DNA of 64,000 nt from Bactericera cockerelli (GCA_024516035.1 CM044958.1:1667566-1731565); one strand, 5' to 3'; shown: positions 20,057-30,657, counted from the stretch's first letter. The notes: generated from the sequence alone by a model not told the origin. Translations and numbers: made by a program.

Positions 20057-21029
20057 GGGGCAAGCTCGAGGGGGGAGGCCCGGGCCCCCTGGGCCCCCCC
20101 CCCTAAATACGGCCCTGCCCTAGGCCGACTTTAGAAGCAGCATTATCCGATAATTATTTTTGATACAACTTGAACTTTGAAAAGTAAAAAAATGAGAGAG
20201 AGAGAGAGAGAAAAAAAAATATCCGGCACTGATTTAGAATAAATAATTTTCATTTAATTTCGCATTTAGTTATGTTTATTGAAGTATTATTCCCTTATTA
20301 GATATTATTTTTTTTCTATGCCAATTGTGTTTCCTCAACAAAAAAAAATCCAATACGAAATTCACCCACTTTACCGGACACTGTCGTGAAAAAACTAGCA
20401 GGTTAAATGGCTCTTTTTATGATCTTAATCGCTTCTCCGTTAAGTTTTCTTTCGATTTCAAGCATAAAAAACATATGTCACTGCAGACTTTCACCTCTTA
20501 AAATGCCAATTTCGAGAACACCATTAATTTACGGAAAAATTGACGTGAGAAAAAAAGTACTTTTACAAAAACCTTACTATGACCCTGATTAGAAGTAAAC
20601 AAGAATATTTTTTTGATTTCATATGGTGTAAAACAATATTTTGAACCTATGAACATAAAAAAAGTACTAAAAAATCTAACTAACGCTGAAATACAGGGTG
20701 TAACAGTTTTGAAACTTGCACCCTACTAGCTCCGCCCCTGATAAGGTTTTTGAAAATTTGAAAAACTCATTATACTCAGCCTATCTTAGACTTTAATTAA
20801 CAGGAATAAAAAATATAGCATTCCATTTAAAATTCGCGAGAAAAATGAAAAAATATGGCCTAAAAGCCGGAAGGGCCGACCGGGGCCAAAAATAAATATG
20901 ACTACAGGATGGGCCATAGGGCACTTCCTATACCTAGGACTTTACAGAATTGAAAAATTCCTTCGCGTTCAAAAGTTACGAGGGGGTGGCCACCTTTTCT
21001 GAAACATACTGTATACATGTAGATTTAAT

Positions 21030-21250
21030 TTGTCGACCGGGGATCAAACTCACACTCAAAATAATGAAGAAAGATGCATGAACTGGGTAGGATTCGAACC
21101 AACGGATCCCTACGCTACCTACTGCCCCTGGAATGGAAGTGTACCATCACTTCCTACTACTTCCATTCCATGGGCGTAATGGCCAACGTACTGCAGGTCG
21201 AAACAAAACTTTCTACTTTACGAGAATGAATGAATCCTCCTGTAGAGCTT
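21030..21250 (-). mobile_element. Family A SINE head fragment plus tRNA-like box
   Basis: ACTGGGTAGGATTCGAACCA and ACGGATCCCTACGCTACCT (21072-21110) is the minus-strand family A head, cut off before its anticodon arm. A second tRNA-like box (GGGGATCAAACTCACACTC) is at 21043. At 21128-21170 a GGAATGGAAGT..ACTTCCATTCC hairpin follows. Confidence 0.65.
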
Positions 21251-21255
21251 TTTAC

Positions 21256-21877
21256 AGAACTTTTTACTTTCCTTATCCTATAATAGGGAAAGTATTGTAA
21301 TCGTCAAAAATTTGACCAACCCAGTTTTTCACATTTCTGGACGAATCATAGCCTCAGGATACCAAAAAAGTTGTTTTCAGCCATTGGTTCGTGCGTCTGT
21401 CTGTCTGTCCGCCTGTAAACAGGATATCTCGAGAACGGTAAGAGCTAGAGACTTGAAATTTGGTATGCAAATTATTTTTATACCAGATGAACCACAAAAC
21501 TTTTGGTTGAAATCAGTCGCATTCTGTGGCCGCAGGGCCGCAAATATTGGCCGCAAGCGCCGCTTCTTTGAATTGGGATACAAGAAAGTTAGAGGACAAC
21601 ATTTTCTCGGATTAAAAAAAATAATGGGGGTTCATTCTGATCAGTTTTTTGATATCTTGAACTTTTTGAAACCCGACCCAATTTACCGCTATTTGGGGGG
21701 GGGGGACCCGCTTTTTTTTTTTTTTTTTTTTGACTAGCTTTGACTAGCTTTTTTATTTTTCACCCTAGATGGGGGTTCTGACATATCAAATTTGGGGGGG
21801 GGGACCCGCTTTGACTAGCTTTTTTATTTTTCACCCTAGATGGGGGTTCTGACATATCAAATCCAAAAAGATTTCAA
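21256..21877 (+). repeat. Unclassified dispersed-type repeat with internal duplication
   Basis: It starts TTTCCTTATCCTATAATAGG and includes ATCTCGAGAACGGTAAGAGC. Near the end, GACTAGCTTTTTTATTTTTC followed by ACCCTAGATGGGGGTTCTG occurs twice (about 21742 and 21811), each beside a run of nine or ten G residues. TTTCCTTATCCTATAGGTAT also begins a short piece at 61567. The 141-codon frame has no domain I recognise. Confidence 0.5.
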
Positions 21878-22094
21878 GGTGCTGATTACGAATTTGACAT
21901 TTATTTTTAGATGACTGTTACCTTTGAGTCACCAGTGGCTTTTGGTCCCTTCACACCAGATTTTTTTTTTGTTGTTGTTATGTAACTATCTCACCTACTG
22001 GACGTGGCAAGGGTTTTGAGTAGTGTTTTGACTTAACCTCTCTTAGAAATTTAAGACGGAAGAACTACCCTCTATGTTATTAGAAGAAAATAAT

Positions 22095-22245
22095 CAAGGG
22101 TGGAGTGGAAGAAAATGCCGTAGGCATTAGCACCGTCCTTGATCAAGTTTTGTTTAATAATTTCAACTTTGTTTCTTGTAAATTGTATACCATAATTTTT
22201 AAATAAAACTTGATCAAATCTGTTGTATAATAATAAATAAATAAC
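22095..22245 (+). mobile_element. Retroposon 3' unit with hub hairpin, B tail
   Basis: GGAGTGGAAGAAAATGCC-GTA-GGCATTAGCACCGTCC, then GATCAAGTTTTGTTTA (22141-22156), a 43-nt AT-rich loop, TAAATAAAACTTGATC (22200-22215) and a (TAA)n tail. The two 16-mers pair along their full length with one G-U. The same unit is at 23847-23997, 33255-33375, 35229-35345 and, minus strand, 31108-31225. Confidence 0.85.
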
Positions 22246-22249
22246 CAAC

Positions 22250-22335
22250 TTCAGTTGCTCGGTCGATAAGGCGGCGGACTTGTAACCTGAAGGTCGGTGG
22301 TTCGAGTCCCAAGTTCAAGCAAATATTTAGTAAAA
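22250..22335 (+). mobile_element. tRNA-headed SINE, family B head
   Basis: GTTGCTCGGTCGATAAGGCG, then GACTTGTAACCTGAAGGTC and GTGGTTCGAGTCCCA, resembling a Thr(TGT)-type tRNA. Stem mispairs and replication across the window (24002, 53009 minus, 63031 minus) indicate a SINE, not a tRNA gene. Confidence 0.8.
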
Positions 22336-22745
22336 CTAGATTTATTAATTGTAATATCACATCGTGATTTTAAAAAAAAATAATATGATAACAATTAATA
22401 AGTTAGTTATTAAAAATATTCAAAAAACTTAATGAGTCTGGCATTTTCTAAGACCCTATCCTTCCTTTGAAATCTGAATTAGGCTATAGCTTTTTTATGT
22501 ATCAATTGTCTACCTCCTTAGTACATGAAAAATTATCCATGTATAAATTTTAATTCTTTCACATTTAGAAATTTCGATTCGAGCCTAAATGCGGAAGAAA
22601 TAAAATTTAAAACATGAATTATTTTTAGCATGTGCTAAGGATGTAGGTAGTTAGACATAAAGAAAGCAAATAAAAGAGCTAACCTAGACTTCAAAGGAAG
22701 GCATATTTTGACAGGTTCTTAGAAAATGCCAGACTTATGGGTGTA
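22336..22745. other. Copy 1 interior, unassigned
   Basis: AT-rich sequence after the SINE head. It includes an imperfect inverted pair: CTGGCATTTTCTAAGA (about 22438) and TCTTAGAAAATGCCAG (about 22718), with CCTTCCTTTGAA / TTCAAAGGAAGG just inside. These bracket 22438-22733 and probably mark a MITE of about 295 bp. Confidence 0.5.
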
Positions 22746-22749
22746 AGGA

Positions 22750-22796
22750 GAGAGATTAAATAAGAGAGATAGAAAGAGAGAGAGAGAAAGAGAGAC

Positions 22797-22830
<34 letters not shown>

Positions 22831-22998
22831 CAAAAGAGAGATAGAGGTAGAAATATTCAGAAAGAGAGATAAAGAAAAAGAAAGAAATAGAGATAGAAAG
22901 ATACAGAAGGAGAGAGAGAAAGAGATGGAGAGAAACAAATAAAGAGAGAGATGAGAGAGAGAAAGATAGACAGCGAGATAAGAGAGAGAGAGAGAAAA
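22750..22998 (+). repeat. (GA)n array, copy 1
   Basis: Imperfect GAGAGA array with AAAGA and GATAGA interruptions. The matching array in copy 2 (24500-24725) is rearranged. Confidence 0.9.
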
Positions 22999-23627
22999 TA
23001 AAGTGGTCCTCCCAGTAACGGCATTCTACTCCACTGAAATATATTATACAAAAAAAAAAAAATATAAATAAAAAATTCATGTAATTTTTTTTCCTTTCTT
23101 TTTCTATACGTGTCGAAAATTTCAAGTGCTTCAAATTTTGAAGCCCTGGATTTTTTTCTTCGTTTTTTTTTTTTTTTTTTTTTTTTTTGTAAATTGAAAT
23201 AAAAACGGCTTCTTTGCCTGGTGGCTTCATTACCTAAATGAAATTGTTCTCGTAAGCAGCGCACGTGAGGCAGTTTTCTTTTTTGTAATTTTCATCCTTT
23301 GATCTCTTAGAAAACTGCCTGCTTTGTGCGGAAAATGTGAGAATTTCTGTGCGCCTGTATGTAATGGAGAGTGAACGGTAATAGTCTACATCTTATTATT
23401 ATTAGTATTAATTATTTCTAATATTCTTATTAAAAATATATCCAAATATTATTACTACTACTACTAATTCCTTTATTAGAAGATACAAACAAAAATGAAA
23501 ACAGATAAATTACAACATGGATAATAATAAAAAGAAGAAAAAAAAAAGATATGCATAAAATAAAGTATATTCAATTAATACAATATATTAAGGTGTGTTT
23601 TTTCTTAATTTATTTCTCTTTTTAGAG

Positions 23628-24550
23628 AAGGTGCTGATTACGAATTTGACATTTATTTTTAGATGACTGTTACCTTTGAGTCACCAGTGGCTTTTGGTCC
23701 CTTCACACCAGATTTTTTTTTTTGTTGTTGTTATGTAACTATCTCACCTACTGGACGTGGCAAGGGTTTTGAGTAGTGTTTTGACTTAACCTCTCTTAGA
23801 AATTTAAGACGGAAGAACTACCCTCTATGTTATTAGAAGAAAATAATCAAGGGTGGAGTGGAAGAAAATGCCGTAGGCATTAGCACCGTCCTTGATCAAG
23901 TTTTGTTTAATAATTTCAACTTTGTTTCTTGTAAATTGTATACCATAATTTTTAAATAAAACTTGATCAAATCTGTTGTATAATAATAAATAAATAACCA
24001 ACTTCAGTTGCTCGGTCGATAAGGCGGCGGACTTGTAACCTGAAGGTCGGTGGTTCGAGTCCCAAGTTCAAGCAAATATTTAGTAAAACTAGATTTATTA
24101 ATTGTAATATCACATCGTGATTTTAAAAAAAAATAATATGATAACAATTAATAAGTTAGTTATTAAAAATATTCAAAAAACTTAATGAGTCTGGCATTTT
24201 CTAAGACCCTATCCTTCCTTTGAAATCTGAATTAGGCTATAGCTTTTTTATGTATCAATGTCTACCTCCTTAGTACATGAAAAATTATCCATGTATAAAT
24301 TTTAATTCTTTCACATTTAGAAATTTCGATTCGAGCCTAAATGCGGAAGAAATAAAATTTAAAACATGAATTATTTTTAGCATGTGCTAAGGATGTAGGT
24401 AGTTAGACATAAAGAAAGCAAATAAAAGAGCTAACCTAGACTTCAAAGGAAGGCATATTTTGACAGGTTCTTAGAAAATGCCAGACTTATGGGTGTAAGG
24501 GAGAGAGATTAAATAGAGAGAGATAGAAAGAGAGAGAGAGAAAGAGAGAC

Positions 24551-24586
<36 letters not shown>

Positions 24587-25351
24587 CAAAAAGAAGATAG
24601 AGGTAGAAATATCAGAAAGAGAGAAGAAGAAAGAAGAAAAGAAATGAAGAGAGAGAAGAAATAAGAAGGAGAGAGGAGAGATGAGAGAAAGATAGACAGG
24701 GGAGATAAGAGAAGAGAGAGAGAAAATAAAGTGGTCCTCCCAGTAACGGCATTCTACTCCACTGAAATATATTATACAAAAAAAAAAAATATAAATAAAA
24801 AAATTCATGTAATTTTTTTTCCTTTCTTTTTCTATACGTGTCGAAAATTTCAAGTGCTTCAAATTTTGAAGCCCTGGATTTTTTTCTTCGTTTTTTTTTT
24901 TTTTTTTTTTTTTTTTGTAAATTGAAATAAAAACGGCTTCTTTGCCTGGTGGCTTCATTACCTAAATGAAATTGTTCTCGTAAGCAGCGCACGTGAGGCA
25001 GTTTTCTTTTTTGTAATTTTCATCCTTTGATCTCTTAGAAAACTGCCTGCTTTGTGCGGAAAATGTGAGAATTTCTGTGCGCCTGTATGTAATGGAGAGT
25101 GAACGGTAATAGTCTACATCTTATTATTATTAGTATTAATTATTTCTAATATTCTTATTAAAAATATATCCAAATATTATTACTACTACTACTAATTCCT
25201 TTATTAGAAGATACAAACAAAAATGAAAACAGATAAATTACAACATGGATAATAATAAAAGAAGAAAAAAAAAAGATATGCATAAAATAAAGTATATTCA
25301 ATTAATACAATATATTAAGGTGTGTTTTTTCTTAATTTATTTCTCTTTTTA
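23628..25351 (+). repeat. Tandem segmental duplication, copy 2
   Basis: A second, directly adjacent copy of 21878-23627, about 1.72 kb. It repeats the B-tailed unit (23847-23997), the Thr-like head (about 24002-24070), the inverted AAGA/TCTT MITE ends, the GA array (24500-24725) and the T run (about 24891-24916). Outside the microsatellite only a few differences are visible, for instance one base fewer in ATCAATGTC at about 24257. Either a young duplication or an assembly artefact would fit. Confidence 0.93.
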
Positions 25352-25434
25352 CTCCTTCTTATGTTGTATATTATTTTGTAACTTACTATCTATCTGTCCT
25401 TATTTATTAAGTGTAAAATAACAACAACAACAAG

Positions 25435-25765
25435 TAGTCACTGTGGCAAGTAGTCACTGTGGCAGAGCGAGTAGTAGTCACTGTGGCAGAGCGAGTTAGC
25501 GCGCTAGGCATTGCACACATGGTGACCTGGGTTCGATTCCCAGCAGGGGAGGATTTTTTCTGCTCTGTAATTGGATGTTCGGGGTCCACTCATACCTCGT
25601 GAGGAAAAATGAGTAGCTGCTTTAATGTGAAGCAGCGACCAGTGGCAGAATCTTAGGCAAAAAAATAATACAAGATATTGTAAATTAAAGTGGTAAAGTC
25701 CTATGGTTCTGCGCTACCCACTAAAATTATGACATAATAACACAAAAAAAAAGCATTATTATATA
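25435..25765 (+). mobile_element. tRNA-headed SINE, family D, full length
   Basis: The head GTCACTGTGGCAGAGCGAG, TTAGCGCGCTAGGCATTGC, ACCTGGGTTCGATTCCCAG resembles an Ala(TGC)-type tRNA. The body has CACTCATACCTCGTGAGG, GCAGCGACCAGTGGCAGAAT and TATGGTTCTGCGCTACCCAC, with an A-rich end. Other copies on the minus strand are 37355-37605, 38225-38350, 54003-54255 and 54565-54645. The preceding GTAGTCACTGTGGCA is locally triplicated. Confidence 0.85.
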
Positions 25766-26265
25766 TTATAACAACAACAACAAAATATATTACGTTTTGA
25801 ACGTGATTGAAGAAAAATAGTGGAAAGGTACTTTTCTTCTTAAAAATAACTCTTTATTTCCTTTCCTTTACTTATAAAAATTCATGAATTCTTAAGAATC
25901 GCATCATTTCTTCCAGTATTTCATGCTTCATAGAAGAATTCTTCACTTTTCCAATCCAAAATAATAATTGGAAGATAATAAATTATCAAATTACTGTACT
26001 GCATAAGTCCCTAGGATCGGTTGTACTTTTTTAAATCTTGATTTCCAAAACAACAACAAAAAAGCACCGCTTACACCAAAAATGGACTGTCAAAAAACGA
26101 AAACAAAACGGAACTTTTGATATTGATATAAAAAAGAAAAAAAAAAAGAAGTAGAAAACAAAAGAATATATTTCGAGAACACGATAATTCTAAAAAAAGA
26201 AGGAAAACGGTTCCTTAAAAGTAGCAAAAGGAAAACGTCAAAGGCTCTAATGAAAACAAAGAGCC
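25766..26265. other. Unassigned AT-rich stretch
   Basis: A-rich non-coding sequence with no recognised element. Confidence 0.4.
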
Positions 26266-26287
26266 ACCCCCCCCCCCCCCCCCCCCC
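26266..26287 (+). repeat. Poly(C) run, about 22 nt
   Basis: An uninterrupted C run, uncommon in this AT-rich sequence. It is flanked by an imperfect inverted pair, GTCAAAGGCTC to its left and GAGTCTTTGACG to its right. Confidence 0.9.
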
Positions 26288-26339
26288 GTGGAGTCTTTGA
26301 CGTACTTGAAACTTTAAAACCAGGAGGCCTCTTCCTGCT

Positions 26340-26850
26340 CCGGATGTAAAGATAAAAAGGCCCTGTGAAAGAGTGAGATAGAGAGTGAGAGAAGAAGAGA
26401 GAGTGAGAGAGAAGGAGAGAAAGAAGAATGGAGAGATGGACGAAGATAGAAGGGGAGAATATGAGAGAGAGAAGGATGGAAGGTTAATATAAGAAGATGA
26501 AAAACACGCCGCAAAGTAAGATGAAAAATAAGGATGTGTGAGAGATAGAATGTGTGAAAGAGAGGGAGAGAGAGTGGAAATATAAGAGGTGAAAATAGAA
26601 TGACGGAGTAGAAAATTGACAGGGAGGAAGAAGAAAAGTTAAAAGGGACAGGGAGCGAGAAAATAGGAGGGGAGAGAGAGAGAGATATATAGGAAGAAGT
26701 AAGTTTAGAGGGAGAGAAAGAGCGAGAAAAAAGGGAGGAAATGTAAAGAGAGAGGGAGAGAAAGAGCGAGAAAGGAGCAGAGGAAATATAAGGAGAGAGG
26801 GAGTAGAAAGGTTAGATGGAGAGAAAGAGAGAGAAAAGAGGAGAGGAAAT

Positions 26851-26890
<40 letters not shown>

Positions 26891-27380
26891 AAGGAGCGAA
26901 AGAGGAGCAGAGGAAATATAAAGTGAGAGGTAGTAGAATGATTAGAGGGATACAAAGAGCGAGAAAGGAAGAGAAGAAATCTAGAGGGAGAGAGGGAGTA
27001 GAAAGGTAAGAAGGAGAGAAGAGAGAAACAGGAGGAGAGGAAATAATTATAAAGAAAGAGGGAGTAGAATGATTAGAGAGAGAGACAAAGAACAGAGGAA
27101 ATATAGAGACACAGGGAGTAGAAAGGTTAGAGGGAGAGAAAGAGAGAGGAAATGTAGAGACACAGGGAGTAGAAAGGTTAGAGGGAGAGAAAGAGAGAGG
27201 AAATGTAGAGACACAGGGAGTAGAGAGGTTAGAGGGAGAGAAAGAGTGAGGAGGGAGGAGAGAGAGACCGAAGAAAAACGTATGGTTGAAGAAAAAGGGC
27301 GGGAAAGAAGAGGGAATGAGAGTGAGAGAGAGAAAGAGAGAGAGAGAAGGAGTAGAAAGATTAGAGAAAATAAGGTAAAA
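26340..27380 (+). repeat. 1-kb polypurine array with higher-order repeats
   Basis: GA-rich throughout. Larger units containing GGAAATGTAGAGA and AGTAGAAAGGTTAGAGGGAG recur; at 27107, 27158 and 27209 the spacing is exactly 51 bp. The 112-codon frame at 27069 exists only because 51 is a multiple of three. Confidence 0.92.
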
Positions 27381-27814
27381 TATTTTACTTTTTCCTTACA
27401 TTTTTAGGATGCCATAAAAATCTGGAGAACACGGCCTCAACTTGAAGAGATTTTAATGAAAAATCCTCGCTTTAACGGTCAAAGTTAGGCCTGGGGGTTA
27501 CAACACTGTAAAGTAACATGGGTTATACTTGGGTACATTACGTTAACTTTTACGCTTACGGTTTAAAACGTAACTTTTAAAACACATGACTGAACATTGT
27601 GGAATATATCTTTACGTTGAAACGTATACAGGAAGGAATCGTTTTTATGTTTTGCCTTCGTTTTTAGAATTAATGTTAATTATTTTTATTTAATTTTTCT
27701 TTTTTGAAAAGAAAGTATGAAGGCATGTAAGATTAAAAAGAGATTCACATATTCATAGACAGATTTTATAGGTACATTTTTATATACAGATAATTATTTT
27801 ATGTATTGTATTGT
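27381..27814. other. Unassigned stretch
   Basis: AT-rich non-coding DNA. No element was recognised. Confidence 0.4.
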
Positions 27815-28195
27815 AGTCTGGCTGGGGAACTACATATAAACATGGAGTAGACCAGCAGTCTGGCTGAGGGACTACAAACAGGGAGTAGACCAGCAGTCTG
27901 GCTGGGGGACTATAAACATTGAGTAGACTAGCATTGGCTTGACAAGGGTCCCCAGAACGAAGCCAATGCTGGTCTACTCCCTGTTTATAGTCCCCCAGCC
28001 AGACTGCTGGTCTACTCCCTGTTTATAGTTCCCCAGCCAGACTGCTGGTCTACTCCTCCTTTATGGTCCCCCAGCCAGACTGCTGGTCTACTCCATGTTC
28101 ATAGTCCCAGCCAGACTGCTGGTCTACTCCATGTTCATATAGTTCCCCAGCCAGACTGCTGGTCTACTCCATGTTCAGATTCCCAGCCAGACAAT
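27815..28195. repeat. Satellite-like cluster in two orientations
   Basis: Units of about 38-45 bp containing AGTAGACCAGCAGTCTGGCT. Three units run one way (27815-27925). After a GACAAGGGTCCCCAGAACGA junction about six run the other way (27963-28190), giving a large imperfect palindrome. Further pieces are at 32735-32950 and 48278-48430. Confidence 0.85.
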
Positions 28196-28361
28196 GCTTC
28201 GTATATACATTTTAGGCATCAAAAAATATTTTAGTTTCCATGCCTCAGCTTGTAGGTGTAGAAGTGGTTCCTGTTGTACATTCAAGTACAACTGTATCTC
28301 TTGTTACTAGAAAATTATTTTAAAAAAAAATCTCGTCCAGTAATTATGTTTCAATTAAGAG

Positions 28362-28363
<2 letters not shown>

Positions 28364-28407
<44 letters not shown>

Positions 28408-30540
28408 CATTTATTATAGTGTGCGAACATTTTATTTTATGTTATATACACTGAAAAATGAAGTTTAATCACATTTTTAATTGAGATAAATTGAAAAACT
28501 GGATGATGAAATGTTTTTCCTTAGAAAGGTCAGACAAGAAGGAGGTGCCTTACTGTTATAGTGGAAGATACAATGATGAGTTTTAGGTATATACAAGAGA
28601 AAAATGTACCCTGGAGGAAAAATCATAAATTTTACGAAAAAAAAAGTATCAATAAACATAAATGGTAAGTTGTAAAAAAAAAAAAATTGAAATAAAGGTA
28701 CATAATCATTGATACATGAGTAAAGTATTTACATATACGTTTTGAATATACCTAAAAGAGGGGGTAAAAAGAGGATATAATTTATGTACATATACCTAGT
28801 TAGTTAAGTGGAAATATTATCCACATTTTTGAGGAACATCTTAGGATCGGCAAAAAGAGTCCTCAGAAGACGGGTGATTCTAGCCTTCATGTTGGTAGAA
28901 GTGTCAGGAGAAGAATGGACATTTTGAAGAATGTTCTTCAGGTTGATAAGGGGAAGATCGGATTGAGCGACAATCTCCTGTTTTTTCTGGGCATTTCTGA
29001 GTTTACCCAGAAGATTGCAGAACTCGTCTGCCGTCACAGAGGTTTCCTTGGTATCAGTTATTATTTTTGATACCAAGGATTTGAAACCCTCAGAGAGTTC
29101 TGGATCTGCAGGGGGGGATGTGGAGGTTTTTACTTTCTTCTCGTGTTGGGTTTCTGAGCTGAGTAGGGATCTCTTCTTATTTTTCGGGGTCTCTGGATTT
29201 TTGAGAGCGGGAAACTCCTCAGTCGCGGACGTGGTAGTTAGTACTAGGGAGGAAGTGATGGTCGGCTCTCCCAGGGACTCTAGAGAGGAAGAATGAGAGG
29301 AGGAGAATTTAGGGAAGAAATCATTCTTCAAGGGGCTGGACTCTTCACTTATTTCCATCTCCGTGTTTTCATCCCTGAACTCACAAGGTGGGGGAGGAGG
29401 GAGAGGGGGAGAAGAACTGGAGAGATTGTCATTTGAAATTGGAGGAGATGTGAGTTTAATCTCTTCTAATCTTTGTTGAGCTGAAAAAGTTTGAATTGAT
29501 TCAGGACAGTTTTTGGAAACATGTCCCTCCTTTCCGCAGCTGAAACATCTAGGGGTGTCAAAGGATAGGTAGATGGTATGTGGGACATTTTTACATGTAA
29601 CAGTTATGTTAGTAGGAATTTTTTCTCTGTCTTCTGTCCGAATCTGTACTTGTCTCTTGTACGCCAAGATGTGCCGCAAGCGATAATCTCGCATACCGTA
29701 ATTTGTTAACTTGATGTCGGACATAAGACGGACACTTTTTTTAAGTTCATCGACTAACAAGTCGTTAGGAAGGTGGGGAGCCACATTGTGCAGGTACAAA
29801 ATAAGTCCTGGGTCAATAAGCTTTCGTATCGGTAATATATGGTCATCAATTGTTACGGACTCATTTTTGGCAGCGAAATCGTTAAGGACACATTGAGAAG
29901 AAAGATGCATCACTATTCTGGAACCATTTCTTCCTCCATAGATTATTTTCTGAAAATCTCCATCCAGAAGATTTCCAACAGCGACAAAATATTTATCAAT
30001 TGAGATGGAATCTATGCATGGGAGAAAGAAAGCACATTCAAGAGGGAGCATTAAGGAATCATTTACTGGCTTAGATTGAGATTGAAGAGAAAAGGAAGAA
30101 CTGAAGGATGATGGAGCTGCTGACCTCTTGTGGGTAAAAGTAGAACCTCGGGAAAGAACGGAAGAGAATGAAGTCATAGCGGAGAAAGAAAAATTTCTTC
30201 TGAGTCCACGGAATAAAATAATGTGAGTGGCTGAAATCTGGAAAAATCGCGAACGGGATCAAAGAGTCATAATGATAGAAATCATGTTATTATATGAATG
30301 GGAATAAAGGTAAAAATAGAAATCACTATTATCACAGGAAAAGAAGGGAAAAAGTTCATTGAAAAAAGGTATCTAATAACTGTTTTAAACGGAATAATAG
30401 TCAATCAGACATGATTAAGCACTTCTTTAAGATACATATGCAAAAATTGAACGTTCAAAACTTTAAATAATTCGAGAAAAATGTAAATAACAGGGAGCGT
30501 TAAATTTGTGACTGCTCTGGAGAAAAGTAGGAAGAAGAAT
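28364..30540 (-). mobile_element. ORF1-only retroposon with poly(A) tail
   Basis: On the minus strand: a 457-codon gag-like frame, a 400-nt 3' region, AATAAA (28410-28415) and a 42-nt A tail (T run 28364-28405). No endonuclease/RT frame follows. AGAGAA plus T occurs next to the tail (28358) and at 30543, a weak candidate target duplication that would put the 5' end near 30540. The layout resembles half-LINE elements that keep only ORF1. Confidence 0.65.
28804..30177 (-). CDS. Gag-like ORF1 protein with one CCHC knuckle, 457 aa
   Basis: Probably a nucleic-acid-binding protein of retrotransposon origin. Residues 1-35 are Ser-rich. About 45-200 form a compact region (VAVGNLLDGDFQKIIYGG, ILYLHNVAPHLPNDLLVDEL) resembling the RNA-binding part of LINE gag-like ORF1 proteins. 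One knuckle, CFSCGKEGHVSKNC, sits near residue 212. The C-terminal half is Pro/Ser-rich with PPLPPPPP, EEFPAL and KNKKR, and ends in a helical segment. I chose the ATG at 30177 because it starts the uninterrupted frame. Unlike every LINE ORF2 here it has no stop or frameshift, so it is young or was kept by selection. A host-domesticated gene is the alternative. Confidence 0.75.
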   Translation of the reverse strand: MTSFSSVLSRGSTFTHKRSAAPSSFSSSFSLQSQSKPVNDSLMLPLECAFFLPCIDSISIDKYFVAVGNLLDGDFQKIIYGGRNGSRIVMHLSSQCVLNDFAAKNESVTIDDHILPIRKLIDPGLILYLHNVAPHLPNDLLVDELKKSVRLMSDIKLTNYGMRDYRLRHILAYKRQVQIRTEDREKIPTNITVTCKNVPHTIYLSFDTPRCFSCGKEGHVSKNCPESIQTFSAQQRLEEIKLTSPPISNDNLSSSSPPLPPPPPCEFRDENTEMEISEESSPLKNDFFPKFSSSHSSSLESLGEPTITSSLVLTTTSATEEFPALKNPETPKNKKRSLLSSETQHEKKVKTSTSPPADPELSEGFKSLVSKIITDTKETSVTADEFCNLLGKLRNAQKKQEIVAQSDLPLINLKNILQNVHSSPDTSTNMKARITRLLRTLFADPKMFLKNVDNIST

Positions 30541-30657
30541 GAGAGAATTTTTTGCGTTGCTATTAGAATATTATCTTTGTTGTTTATGGAGTCATTAACA
30601 AAGAGAAAGCAGATGTTTATCTACAATCTACAGACGGCAAAAAAAATGCTAAATAAT
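30178..30657. other. Upstream region of the ORF1-only unit
   Basis: Probably its 5' UTR to about 30540, then unassigned AT-rich DNA. No further frame of interest. Confidence 0.4.

Larger units (their letters stand above)
18693..20117. mobile_element. hAT-type DNA element, 1,425 bp
   Basis: Termini CAGGGCCGTATCCAGG (18693) and, inverted, CAGGGCCGTATTTAGG (ending 20117). Perfect 8-bp target duplications CCCTAGGC lie at 18685-18692 and 20118-20125. TIRs starting CAGGG plus 8-bp duplications indicate the hAT superfamily. There is no transposase; the interior holds a Helitron end, a (CA)n array, a duplicated 185-bp segment and a 12-copy minisatellite. Confidence 0.9.
17421..21011. mobile_element. 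Large fold-back TA-flanked element with nested hAT, 3.6 kb
   Basis: Left arm 17421 to about 18243 and right arm about 20188-21011 are near-identical inverted copies. The ends are CAGTATGTTTCAG and its complement, flanked by TA (17419-17420, 21012-21013). The arms include CAGTTTTGAAACTTGC-type and GGCCACCCCCTCG blocks in inverted order. The centre contains a minus-strand 5S-headed SINE and a complete hAT insertion, so the unnested element was about 2.2 kb. No transposase frame is seen. It belongs to the same TA-targeting, fold-back style as 5285-6171, with different sequence. Confidence 0.88.
21878..23627 (+). repeat. Tandem segmental duplication, copy 1
   Basis: From GGTGCTGATTACGAATTTG (21878) to ATTTATTTCTCTTTTTA (about 23624), the sequence is repeated almost base for base at 23628-25351. 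The differences I see are mostly small indels, concentrated in the GA array (22750-22996). It contains a hub-bearing 3' unit (22095-22245), a Thr-like tRNA SINE head (22250-22320), the GA array and a 25-nt T run. Confidence 0.93.

Noticed and set aside
22250..22320. Functional tRNA-Thr gene (and similar tRNA-like segments elsewhere)
   Set aside because: The anticodon and acceptor stems have mispairs, the segments are multi-copy, and they are followed by shared SINE bodies.
27069..27407. 112-aa Arg/Glu-rich repeat protein
   Set aside because: The 17-residue periodicity simply reflects the 51-bp DNA repeat in a polypurine array.
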